Assembly (NCBI GenBank): GCA_042140185.1
Contig: CP159477.1
Location: forward strand, 2,046,001-2,110,000
Length of the DNA: 64,000 bases
Direction: 5' to 3'
Source: JANSXG01 sp024743075
GTDB lineage: Bacteria; Planctomycetota; Phycisphaerae; Phycisphaerales; UBA1924
Part shown: positions 1-7,634 of the stretch, piece by piece
Numbering within the stretch: the first letter of the stretch is position 1
How the letters are laid out: each line of letters starts with the position of its first letter
Notes under the pieces: model-generated
The model's database searches: none
Told to the model about the DNA's origin: nothing
What the model saw: the letters and a program-made list of their open reading frames with translations, nothing else
Made by a program: the position numbers and the translations under genes

Positions 1-321
1 GATGGACCCGAGCATGGCGAGGCCGCCGGCTGAGGCGACGATCGCGATCGAGGTCTGGCTGGAGAATCTGCTCGGGGTGAGCGTGCAGGCGGCGAGGCCG
101 AGCAGCGCGCAGGTTGAGAGCAGGCGTCGCGAGGCTTCGGTGCGGAGGGCACGCATGAGCGGTGCGATCTCCTGGACGGCGCCGAGGATGCCGATCGCGA
201 TGAGCGGGAGCAGGATGATGCCCGCGTGGCCGGTCTGGCTCTCCATCCAGACGTCGAGCCAGATCGCGCCGACGAGCAGTGCGATGAGGACGGGGCCGAA
301 TATGAGGCGGTGTTTGAGCAC
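1..321 (-). CDS. cdsA: Phosphatidate cytidylyltransferase, N-terminal part (runs off window)
   Basis: Translating the minus strand gives an open frame to the window edge beginning VLKHRLIFGPVLIALL, followed by several hydrophobic segments (GIIL LPLIAIGILGAV, LLGLAACTL, IAIVASAGGLAMLG). A basic LKHR start followed by membrane helices is typical of CdsA, which makes CDP-diacylglycerol from phosphatidate and CTP in the inner membrane. I chose the GTG at 319-321 because CdsA homologues begin this way and a TAACCT hexamer lies 7 bases upstream; a GTG at 384 is also in frame. The C-terminal two thirds, with the family signature, lie outside the window, so the assignment rests on the N-terminus only. 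Confidence 0.55.
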   Translation of the reverse strand, partial: MLKHRLIFGPVLIALLVGAIWLDVWMESQTGHAGIILLPLIAIGILGAVQEIAPLMRALRTEASRRLLSTCALLGLAACTLTPSRFSSQTSIAIVASAGGLAMLGSI

Positions 322-385
322 GGGCAAGAGGTTACCGGCAACGGCTCGGGGCAGCGCGGGTTTGGCGTCGGAGAGCGTGCGCACG

Positions 386-415
386 ACAGCACCGCGTCTG
401 GCGACGCGGTGCTGT
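386..415. terminator. Perfect hairpin between PEP-CTERM gene and cdsA
   Basis: Bases 387-398 and 403-414 are exact reverse complements with a TGGC loop, and the flanking A386/T415 also pair. It lies just downstream of the stop of the minus-strand exported-protein gene. No T-tract follows on either strand, so it may be a weak terminator, an mRNA-stabilising hairpin or a protein site. Confidence 0.5.
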
Positions 416-447
416 GCGCGGTTCAGGATTCGATCGAAAGGAGTCGA

Positions 448-1056
448 TCAGGCCCGCTTGGGGCGGCGACGCGAGCAGCCGACGATGAGCGCGAAACCGG
501 CCAGAGTGGCGGTGCCCGGCGTGGGAACGGCGCGGGCGATGACGTTTGCGCGGACGTCGTTGTAGTCGTAGTCGCTGCCGGAGCCGACGATGTCTTCGAT
601 GTGGAGCGTGCTGGTCCGCATCGAATCGGCGACGGGCGTGATTTCCTTCCAGCCGAACTGGTTCAGGTCATTGGGAGAGTCCGTCCGCAGCACGTAGCGG
701 ATGTTTCCGTTCGACTTGTTGCCGCGAAACACCTGGTAGGCGAAGTGCAGCACGGTCCCCTGCTCGAATTCACCGATGGAAACGGTGTGTCCGGGCGCGG
801 TGCCGTGGTTGTCGAACAGGAACTGGCCTATCCCGTACTGGTCCGAGTCGTCGGCGGGGTGCATGATGCCCCCGACTTCGGCTCCCGTGAAGTAGAGCGA
901 GCCGGTCCAGCCCGCACTCTGAGATACGAACGAGACATCGAACGCTCCCGTCTGTTCGACCTGGTACGTGGTGCCGGTGATGACCGACGCGGACGCCCCT
1001 GTTGCGGCGCCACCCACGCAGGCGGCGGCGACAGCCGTCTTGATGTACCGCTTCAT
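448..1056 (-). CDS. PEP-CTERM-type exported protein with DUF4114-like repeat
   Basis: About 202 residues. The start ATG at 1056 has a GGAAGG ribosome site 8 bases upstream and opens a signal peptide (MKRYIKTAVAAACVGG, cleavage near ASA-S). The body is an acidic, Gly/Asp-rich beta protein whose GSDYDYNDV motif near residue 160 resembles the end of DUF4114 domains. The C-terminus has VPTPGT, a short hydrophobic stretch and a basic SRRRPKR tail, the three-part layout of PEP-CTERM sorting signals (here PTPG instead of PEP). Such proteins are cut and anchored at the surface by an exosortase, not seen in this window. The exact function is unknown. The frame is open upstream to 1272, but that part has no supporting signal. 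Confidence 0.75.
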   Translation of the reverse strand: MKRYIKTAVAAACVGGAATGASASVITGTTYQVEQTGAFDVSFVSQSAGWTGSLYFTGAEVGGIMHPADDSDQYGIGQFLFDNHGTAPGHTVSIGEFEQGTVLHFAYQVFRGNKSNGNIRYVLRTDSPNDLNQFGWKEITPVADSMRTSTLHIEDIVGSGSDYDYNDVRANVIARAVPTPGTATLAGFALIVGCSRRRPKRA

Positions 1057-1296
1057 AGAAATACCTTCCGTGGTTGGAGCCCGGCCTCGGCACAGCGCCC
1101 TGCCGCCCGCTCGTGAAACGCGACCGGTCGGCTGGCTTCGACCAACCGCCCCCGCTCGCACTGCGAAGTTCCGATTCAGGGGGGGAGATTCCAAGTCGCT
1201 GCGTGGGAGAAACCCGGGCGGGGTTCGGATTGTGCGGGTGCGCCGGGCGGGGATACGGCCGTTGCACCGCATCGGACGAGGGCGAGACAGGCCCGA

Positions 1297-1302
1297 TACA
1301 CT
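1297..1302 (+). promoter_or_regulatory. Putative -10 element (TACACT) upstream of carboxyltransferase gene
   Basis: The TACACT hexamer lies 43 bases before the ATG at 1346. The same hexamer precedes asnS, aat and the phosphatase gene in this window. No clear -35 hexamer is seen. Confidence 0.4.
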
Positions 1303-1345
1303 GCCCGCACTGACCCGAAACCGCCCTCAGGAGCCCGAAGAGACG

Positions 1346-2991
1346 ATGCCGAGCACCGAGACCATCAACCCGCTGCGCGCGATCAATGAGGAGTTCCAGC
1401 AGATCGAGAAGGACATCCGGCTCGGGGGTGGGCTGAAGGCCATCGAGCGCCAGCACGAAAAGAACCGGCTGACGGCCCGGGAGCGGATCGACCTGCTCGT
1501 GGATGACCCGGCGGGGTTCACGGAACTGGGGCTGTGGGCGGCCTACGAGATGTACGCCGAGCACGGCGGTGCGCCGGGAGCGGGCGTGGTGACGGGGGTT
1601 GGTCAGGTTGAGGGACGGACCTGCATGATCATCGCGAACGACGCGACGGTGAAGGCCGGCGCGTTCTTCCCGATGACCTGCAAGAAGATCATCCGGGCGC
1701 AGCACATGGCGCACATGGCGCGGATGCCGCTGGTGTACCTGGTGGACTCGGCGGGCGTGTTCCTGCCGCTGCAGGAGGATGTGTTCCCGGACACGGACGA
1801 CTTCGGGCGGATCTTCCGGAACAACGCGGTGATCAGCGCGGAAGGGATCCCGCAGATCGCGGCGATCATGGGGTTCTGCGTCGCGGGCGGCGGGTACCTG
1901 CCGGTTCTCTGCGACACCCTGCTGATGACCGAGGGGTCGGGGCTGTACCTGGCCGGTCCGGCGCTGGTGAAGGCGGCGATCGGTCAGGAGGTCAGCGATG
2001 AGGACCTCGGCGGGGCTTCGATGCACGCGGCGATCAGCGGGACGATCGACTTCAAGGAGAAGGACGATGAGTCATGCATCAAGCGGGTGCGGTCGCTGGT
2101 GAAAAAGCACGACGGGATGTCCAAGGTCGTCAAGAGCGAGGGTGGTGAAGCGCCGGCGCGACAGGGTGAGGACATCTACTCCGCGTTCAACGGCGGCGGG
2201 CAGTACGACGTGCGCGATGTGCTCGAGTGCGTGGTCGATGGCGACAGTTTCGACGAGTACAAGGGCGAGTACGGCGCATCGATCGTGTGCGGGTACGCGT
2301 CGATCGACGGGCGATCGGTCGGGGTCGTTGCGAACCAGAAGATGGTGACTAAGCGAGTGATGGGCGGGCAGGCGCACGGCGGAAAGGGCGGCCCGACGCA
2401 CTCGGTGAACATGCCCGGCGTGATCTACGACGAGTCCGCTGACAAGGCGGCGCGGTTCATCATGGATTGCAACCAGCGGAAGATCCCGATCGTGTTCCTG
2501 CACGACACGACGGGGTTCATGGTCGGGCGTGATTCGGAACAGCAGGGCATCATCCGCTCGGCACGAAGATGGTGAACGCGATGAGCAACTGCGTGGTGCC
2601 GAAGATCGTGGTGATCCTCAATGCCAGTTACGGCGCGGGAAACTACGCGATGTGCGGGCGGGCGTTCGACCCTTTCATCTCGCTGGCGTGGCCGGGGAGC
2701 AAGTGCGCGGTCATGGGCGCGGCGCAGGCGACGGGCGTGCTCGCGATGATCGAGGAGCGCAGCCGCCAGCGCAAGGGCGAGACGATCGATGAGGGCACCA
2801 AACAGACGATCCTCAAGGCGGTCGGCGACAGTTACAACGAGCAGCAGGACATCCGGCACGGGGCGGCGCGGGGGTGGCTGGACCGCATTATCGAGCCGCA
2901 CCGGACGCGCGAGGAGCTGATCGCGGCGCTCGACATGACGCAGAACTGGGATTACAGCCGCGAGTTCAAGACGGGCGTGTTGCAGGTCTGA
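1346..2991 (+). CDS. Biotin-dependent acyl-CoA carboxylase, carboxyltransferase (beta) subunit; frameshifted
   Basis: After correction about 548 residues. The protein transfers CO2 from carboxybiotin to an acyl-CoA. The N-terminal half carries the carboxyltransferase core (VDSAGVFLP, FGRIFRNNAVISAEGIPQIA, GFCVAGGGYLPVLCD, LAGPALVKAAIGQ); the C-terminal half has GGAHGGKGG-like, GFMVGRDSEQQGII and SYGAGNYAMCGRAFDP motifs. The nearby HMG-CoA lyase and crotonases make methylcrotonyl-CoA carboxylase of leucine breakdown the likeliest role, but SAGVFLP differs from the usual MccB SGGANLP, so propionyl- or other acyl-CoA is possible. No biotin carboxylase gene is in the window. Near 2560 the frame shifts: one missing G in CTCG(G)GCACG separates GIIRS from TKMVNAMS. 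The ATG at 1346 follows a CAGGAG ribosome site. Confidence 0.85.
2560..2561. other. Apparent 1-base deletion (frameshift) in carboxyltransferase gene
   Basis: Adding one G here restores GIIRSGTKMVNAM, the conserved sequence of the family, and joins the two frames without loss. It is best read as a sequencing error in a short G run. Confidence 0.85.
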
Positions 2992-2994
2992 TCG

Positions 2995-3744
2995 CTACTG
3001 CGGCATCGGGACATCGAGGAAGTCGGCGATGCGCTCGTTGACGTGCTCGGCGTTGGTCCACTGGATGAGGTGGAGGCCTCCGGCGATGGTGACGTCGGCC
3101 TCGCGGAGCGTGTCGGGGATGGTGGTGTCGTTCTCGCCGTGGATCTGGAGGATCGGGATCTCACGTTCGACGGCGCGGGCGTCGTCGGCGCTGAGGTTCC
3201 AGTCGACGGTCGCGCGGCCGCCCCACTGCAGCATGACCGGGTCGAGGGTGCGGGACATCTCGCGGAGCCAGCGGGTCTGCTGCTGGTCGAGTCGGTTGGC
3301 TTTGGCGAATCGCGGCGTGACGAGTTTGGCGATAGGTCGCACGAACGGTTTGGGGACGAGGTTCCCGAGTTTGACCTGGCGGACGAACTTGTTGGTGACC
3401 GCATCGCGCGAGCGGCACGCGCTGATGAGGACGATTCCGCTAGGGAGGATGATCTCGTGGCCGTCGGACGCGCGGCGCATGAGCAGGTAGCGGGCGATCT
3501 CCATGGCCACCTGGCCGCCGAACGAGAATCCGACGAGGGCGAAGGGATTGTCGAGCAACCCTTCGCGGCGCAGGTGTTCGGTGAAGCGTGCGGCGTAGAG
3601 GCGGAGCGGTTCGCGTTTGCTGGTCGGCTCGATCCAAGCGGGGACAATGGAGTGCTCGAACGCCTTGAGCTGCGGGAGGAACAGGTGGAAGTCCGCGCCG
3701 AGACCGGGGAGGAGGATGAGGCGGGGAGGCTCGTCGGCGTGCAT
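2995..3744 (-). CDS. Alpha/beta hydrolase
   Basis: 249 residues. The order of motifs is that of an alpha/beta-hydrolase: LILLPGLGADFHLF near residues 9-22 (oxyanion region), the nucleophile elbow GFSFGG with Ser74, an Asp in HGENDTTIP near residue 200 and a His in GGLHLIQW near residue 215. No signal peptide or membrane segment is seen, so it should be cytoplasmic. The substrate is unknown; a thioesterase or carboxylesterase role beside acyl-CoA genes is possible but unproven. It converges on the carboxyltransferase gene with only 3 bases between stops. The ATG at 3744 has no ribosome site, but a TACCAT hexamer sits 6 bases before it. Confidence 0.75.
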   Translation of the reverse strand: MHADEPPRLILLPGLGADFHLFLPQLKAFEHSIVPAWIEPTSKREPLRLYAARFTEHLRREGLLDNPFALVGFSFGGQVAMEIARYLLMRRASDGHEIILPSGIVLISACRSRDAVTNKFVRQVKLGNLVPKPFVRPIAKLVTPRFAKANRLDQQQTRWLREMSRTLDPVMLQWGGRATVDWNLSADDARAVEREIPILQIHGENDTTIPDTLREADVTIAGGLHLIQWTNAEHVNERIADFLDVPMPQ

Positions 3745-3750
3745 GGGACG

Positions 3751-3756
3751 ATGGTA
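3751..3756 (-). promoter_or_regulatory. Putative leaderless -10 (TACCAT) for hydrolase gene
   Basis: The minus-strand TACCAT ends 6 bases before the ATG at 3744. This places the expected transcription start on or next to the start codon. Confidence 0.45.
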
Positions 3757-3818
3757 GCGGATGGGATCGAGCCGGTTCGCGGACCGGGATCACCCTGACA
3801 GACCGCGGGTTCGGCGAC

Positions 3819-3824
3819 TAGGAT
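3819..3824 (+). promoter_or_regulatory. Putative leaderless -10 (TAGGAT) for HMG-CoA lyase gene
   Basis: The hexamer ends 8 bases before the ATG at 3833, and no ribosome site lies between. Confidence 0.4.
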
Positions 3825-3832
3825 GCGCCAGC

Positions 3833-4768
3833 ATGGCTGACGAGAAGTACATCCGGATAACCGATGTTTCTCCGCGTGACGGTCTGCAGAACGAGCCCGA
3901 GCCGATCCCGACGGCGGAGAAGGCCAAGCTGGTGCATCTGCTGTCGCACACGGGTGTGGACGAGGTGGAGGTTTCGAGTTTCGTGAGCCCGAAGTGGGTG
4001 CCCCGACTGGGGGATGCACAAGAGGTGTTCGCGGCGGTCGCTGAGGAGAAGCCGGAAGATCTGGTGTACTCGGCGCTGGTGCCGAACATGAAGGGTCTCG
4101 AGCAGGCGTTGGCGGTGAATGAGATCGCGGGACGGACGATCGTGGACAAGGTGAGCGTGTTCACGGCGGCATCGGAGACCTTCAGCCAGAAGAACACGAA
4201 CGCGACAATCGACGAGACGATCGAGCGGTTCAAGCCGGTCGTTTCGGGGGCGATGGAGGAAGGGCTCGACCTTCGGGGGTACATCTCCTGCATCGTCGCC
4301 TGCCCGTTCGAGGGGAGGATCGATCCGGGCGCGGTGGCCGCGGTAACGCGGAAGCTGCTCGATCTCGGGATCCGCGAGATCGATCTTGGCGACACGATCG
4401 GCAAGGGCAAGCCCGAGACCATTAAGGCGGTGCTGGAAGCGGTGCAGCGCGAGATCGAGAAGCACGACGACGCGTGGATCACGCTGCACCTGCACGACAC
4501 GTTCGGCGGTGCGGCGGACTGCGTGAAGGCGGCGTTGGAAGTGGGTGTGCGGAGTTTCGACGGGTCCGCCGCGGGGCTCGGTGGGTGCCCGTACGCGACC
4601 TCGGAGTCGGGAAAGCGTGCGCCTGGGAACATCTCGACAGAGACGCTGATCCGCGCGATCGAGCAAGCCGGCTACACCACTGGCGTCCTCAAGGACCCGA
4701 TGAGGGAAGCCTCGGAATACGCATCGAAGCTGGTCAACGAAGCGCAGCGTGCGGGGAGCGCTCCGTGA
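3833..4768 (+). CDS. mvaB: Hydroxymethylglutaryl-CoA lyase
   Basis: 311 residues, the normal length for the family. It cleaves HMG-CoA to acetyl-CoA and acetoacetate, the last step of leucine breakdown, in the cytoplasm. Visible signatures are ITDVSPRDGLQNE at residues 9-21 (substrate and metal-binding Arg15-Asp16), FVSPKWVPRLGDA, the metal-binding HLHDTFGGA and the catalytic-cysteine loop AGLGGCPYA near residue 247. Together these separate it from the related isopropylmalate and homocitrate synthases. The gene's stop overlaps the GTG of the tandem crotonase (GTGA), so the two are translationally coupled. Confidence 0.93.
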   Translation: MADEKYIRITDVSPRDGLQNEPEPIPTAEKAKLVHLLSHTGVDEVEVSSFVSPKWVPRLGDAQEVFAAVAEEKPEDLVYSALVPNMKGLEQALAVNEIAGRTIVDKVSVFTAASETFSQKNTNATIDETIERFKPVVSGAMEEGLDLRGYISCIVACPFEGRIDPGAVAAVTRKLLDLGIREIDLGDTIGKGKPETIKAVLEAVQREIEKHDDAWITLHLHDTFGGAADCVKAALEVGVRSFDGSAAGLGGCPYATSESGKRAPGNISTETLIRAIEQAGYTTGVLKDPMREASEYASKLVNEAQRAGSAP

Positions 4769-6333
4769 GCGGACTCATCGAGGTGATCGTGCGCGAGCCC
4801 GGCGGCGAGGCGCGGGTGAAGCACCCGTTCGCGGAGATCGTGCTCAACCGGCCGGAGAAGCGGAACGCGCTGACGCCGGGCATGCTCGACGAACTCGTCG
4901 AGGCAATCCGCAGCGCTGGCGACGACGATCGAGTGAACGCGGTGCTGCTGCGCGGCGAGGGCAAGTCGTTCTGTGCGGGCTTCGACCTGACGCTTTGCAA
5001 GGACAACTCCGATGCGCTCGGCGCGATGCTGACCGGGCTGTCGCAGGCGGTCCGAGCAATGCGCCGGCTGGACAAACCGGTGGTGATCGCGGCGCACGGA
5101 CACGCCGTCGCCGGCGGGTGCGCGCTGCTGGGCGGGGCCGACCTGGTGATCGCCGATCGAGGGCTGAAACTCGGCTACCCGGTGGTGAAGATGGGCATCT
5201 CGCCGGCGGTGTCGGCGCCGTTCGTGCGTCGGACGCTGGCGAGTTCGGCGACGCGCGCGATGCTGCTCGAGCCGGAACTGATCGACGGCGATCGCGCGCG
5301 CGAGCTCGGCCTGGTGCAGAAGCTGGTGGACCTGCCTGAGGATGTGACGCCTCGCGGGCAGATCGAAACGCAGAAGCTGGCCGGGAAGCCGCCGGTGGCA
5401 ATGGCGACGACGCGTCGCTGGCTGACGGAGATCGAAGGGCTTGATAAGGATGGTCCGGCCGAGCGGGCGCTGAGCGCGTCGCTCGCGCTGGTCGGGTCCG
5501 AAGAAGAACGCGAGCGCCTGGCGGTGATCTGGGCGCGAAGGGATGAGACTGGGATGAGCAATACGACGGACACGGAACTGGCCTTGCTGACGATCGACGG
5601 CGCGGTCGCGACGCTGAAGATCAACCGGCCCGAGAAGCGCAATGCGCTGTCGCTGGACCTGCTCGGCGTGCTGCACGAGAAGGTCGCACAGCTTGGTTCG
5701 ATGGAGCCCGGCGCGCGGCCGTCTGTCCTCGTGCTGACCGGCGAGGGCAAGTCGTTCTGCGCGGGGATGGACCTCAAGGCGGTGCTGAAGGAGCCCGGCG
5801 CCCCGCTGCGACTGCTTCAGTCGATCGCCGAACTGACCATCGCGATCCGGGACCTGCCGATGGTGGTGCTCGGGCGTGTGAACGGCGCGGCGATCGGGGG
5901 CGGGTGCGGGTTGGTCGCGGTGTGTGATCTGGCGATCACGACGCCCGATGCGAAACTGGGCTACCCGGAAGTGGATCTTGGGGTGTGCCCGGCGGTGGTC
6001 GCGCCGTGGCTGGTCGCAGCGGTCGGCGGCACGCGGGCGCGGCGGATCCTGCTATCGGGCGGGACAATGTCGGGGGTGCAGGCCCTGGAGATGGGGCTGG
6101 TGACGGAGATCGTGCCGGCTCAGGACCTCGACGCACGGGTGGCCGAGGTCGCGTCGGGCCTTTCAAAGGCCGGGCCGCACGCGCTGACGCAGACCAAACG
6201 GCTGCTCAACGAGATCGATCAGAGCGACGACGACCAGCGTTTGTACAAACTGGTCCGCAAGGGGGCGCACATCTCCGCGGATGTCATCGCCGGGGCGGAG
6301 GCCCAAGCGCGTCTGAGCGCGATCTACGGGTAA
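4765..6333 (+). CDS. Tandem enoyl-CoA hydratase/isomerase (two crotonase domains in one frame)
   Basis: One uninterrupted frame of 522 residues holds two complete crotonase domains. Domain 1 (about 1-260) has NRPEKRNAL, GKSFCAGFDL and AVAGGCALLGGADL; domain 2 (about 265-522) has NRPEKRNAL, GKSFCAGMDL and AAIGGGCGLVAVCDL. These are the CoA-binding and oxyanion-hole elements. Coupling to HMG-CoA lyase suggests methylglutaconyl-CoA hydratase activity in leucine breakdown for at least one half. An internal ATG at 5554 sits in an ATGAGC context where a normal gene boundary would be, so the fusion could be an artefact of one indel near 5540. The GTG start at 4765 overlaps the upstream stop by 4 bases. 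Confidence 0.75.
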   Translation: MSGLIEVIVREPGGEARVKHPFAEIVLNRPEKRNALTPGMLDELVEAIRSAGDDDRVNAVLLRGEGKSFCAGFDLTLCKDNSDALGAMLTGLSQAVRAMRRLDKPVVIAAHGHAVAGGCALLGGADLVIADRGLKLGYPVVKMGISPAVSAPFVRRTLASSATRAMLLEPELIDGDRARELGLVQKLVDLPEDVTPRGQIETQKLAGKPPVAMATTRRWLTEIEGLDKDGPAERALSASLALVGSEEERERLAVIWARRDETGMSNTTDTELALLTIDGAVATLKINRPEKRNALSLDLLGVLHEKVAQLGSMEPGARPSVLVLTGEGKSFCAGMDLKAVLKEPGAPLRLLQSIAELTIAIRDLPMVVLGRVNGAAIGGGCGLVAVCDLAITTPDAKLGYPEVDLGVCPAVVAPWLVAAVGGTRARRILLSGGTMSGVQALEMGLVTEIVPAQDLDARVAEVASGLSKAGPHALTQTKRLLNEIDQSDDDQRLYKLVRKGAHISADVIAGAEAQARLSAIYG

Positions 6334-6479
6334 TCCGGAGCGTCGGTTCGGGTCCGGCAGCTGACGCCGCGCGCCTCCTCGTTCGCAGCGTCTCGACGGG
6401 CTTGTTTGTGTCCGCTAGCAATGGACCGAGCCGCTTCGTGCGCGGGGTCGGTTCTCCTGCGAAAACACGCTGTGCCTGC

Positions 6480-6485
6480 TATACT
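6480..6485 (+). promoter_or_regulatory. Putative -10 element (TATACT) upstream of third crotonase gene
   Basis: A near-consensus TATACT lies in the 277-base gap after the tandem crotonase gene, 125 bases before the next ATG. It would leave a leader of about 115 bases. A convincing -35 hexamer is not visible. Confidence 0.45.
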
Positions 6486-6610
6486 GGGGGGTCTGGAGAT
6501 CGCCGCCGACTCTGCATTTTTGTCGGCAATACGACCGGAAGCGGCGATCCTCTCACACCAACTGAACCCGGCTGCCGCGATGCCGACGGCGGTGGCTGAC
6601 AGGAGAACCA

Positions 6611-7525
6611 ATGGGCGCTGAACTGCTGCCGTACGAAGTCGATTCCTCTGGTGTTGTCACCATGAACCTCACTCACGACGACAAGACCGTCGTGGTGCTC
6701 AACCGCGCGTTGCTCGAGTCCATCGACGCCACGCTGGATCAACTGGCAGCGGAAGTCCCTGACCCGGCTGGCTTTGTGCTGGCTTCGGGCAGTGCCCGGG
6801 TGTTTATCGCCGGTGCCGACCTCAAGGAGGTCGTCGGCCTGAGCGACGACGATCTGTTGGATTACCTGGCTTTCGGCCAGAAGGTGTACAGTCGCATCGC
6901 CTCGCTCCCGTGCACGAGCGTGGCGGCGATCAACGGTGCCTGCCTCGGCGGCGGGCTCGAAATCGCGATGCACTGCGACACCCTGATCGGGGCGAAGACC
7001 GAACGGGTGTTCCCGATCGGGCTGCCCGAGGCCGGTCTGGGGATCTGTCCCGGCTGGGGCGGGACGAATCTGCTCCCCGCACGCATGGATCCGGAGAAGG
7101 CGATCCTGAAGACCGCCACCGGCCAGACCATGACCAGCGCGGAGGCCCTGCAGGACGGCCTGCTGAGCGAACTCGTCGAGCCGGATCAGTTGCTGAGCCG
7201 TGCCCGCGAACTGGCAAAGGTGCCGAAGGTTGTCCCGATGTCGAACGCGTCGGTGACCCCCCGCTGCATTTCCAACGAGGATGTCAAGCCGCACGTCCGT
7301 GCGACGCTCAACTTCATCGGCAACGATCTGCCGGACACCGAAGCGGCCAAGGTTGTGGTCGGGTGCGTGCAGAAGGGTCTCGTGTCGGGTTGGGAGGACG
7401 CGCTCGAAATGGAGCGTACGGAACTGACCCGCCTACGCAGCACTGACCAAGCCAAGAAGGCGATCCAAGCATTCTTCGAGAAATCAAGCAAACCGAAGCC
7501 CGCGGCCGCCGCGACCGGCGGCTGA
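6611..7525 (+). CDS. Enoyl-CoA hydratase/isomerase family protein
   Basis: 304 residues. Crotonase-fold signatures are FIAGADLKEV (residues 60-69, oxyanion hole) and INGACLGGGLEIAMHCD (near 105-121), followed by FPIGLPEAGLGICPGWGGT. The last motif and the longer C-terminal half resemble the hydratase domain of FadB/FadJ multifunctional proteins, but the dehydrogenase domain is absent. It probably hydrates enoyl-CoA during beta-oxidation in the cytoplasm. A strong AGGAG ribosome site 7 bases before the ATG fixes the start. The gene lies 110 bases before the acyl-CoA dehydrogenase gene on the same strand. The C-terminus is a KPKPAAAATGG tail without domain character. Confidence 0.85.
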   Translation: MGAELLPYEVDSSGVVTMNLTHDDKTVVVLNRALLESIDATLDQLAAEVPDPAGFVLASGSARVFIAGADLKEVVGLSDDDLLDYLAFGQKVYSRIASLPCTSVAAINGACLGGGLEIAMHCDTLIGAKTERVFPIGLPEAGLGICPGWGGTNLLPARMDPEKAILKTATGQTMTSAEALQDGLLSELVEPDQLLSRARELAKVPKVVPMSNASVTPRCISNEDVKPHVRATLNFIGNDLPDTEAAKVVVGCVQKGLVSGWEDALEMERTELTRLRSTDQAKKAIQAFFEKSSKPKPAAAATGG

Positions 7526-7634
7526 ACGACCCGGATCTGAGTGCGCGTGGCCACGACCGCCACTTGATGTGAGTGAGAACAACCATCCCTCGGCCGGCGC
7601 AACCGCTGTACCGAGTCTGCCCCAGGAGAACGCC

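Noticed and set aside
968..1345. N-terminal extension of the carboxyltransferase upstream of 1346
   Set aside because: The in-frame sequence is Arg/Pro-rich, unlike the family, and overlaps the promoter region and the divergent exported-protein gene. The ATG at 1346 has a ribosome site.
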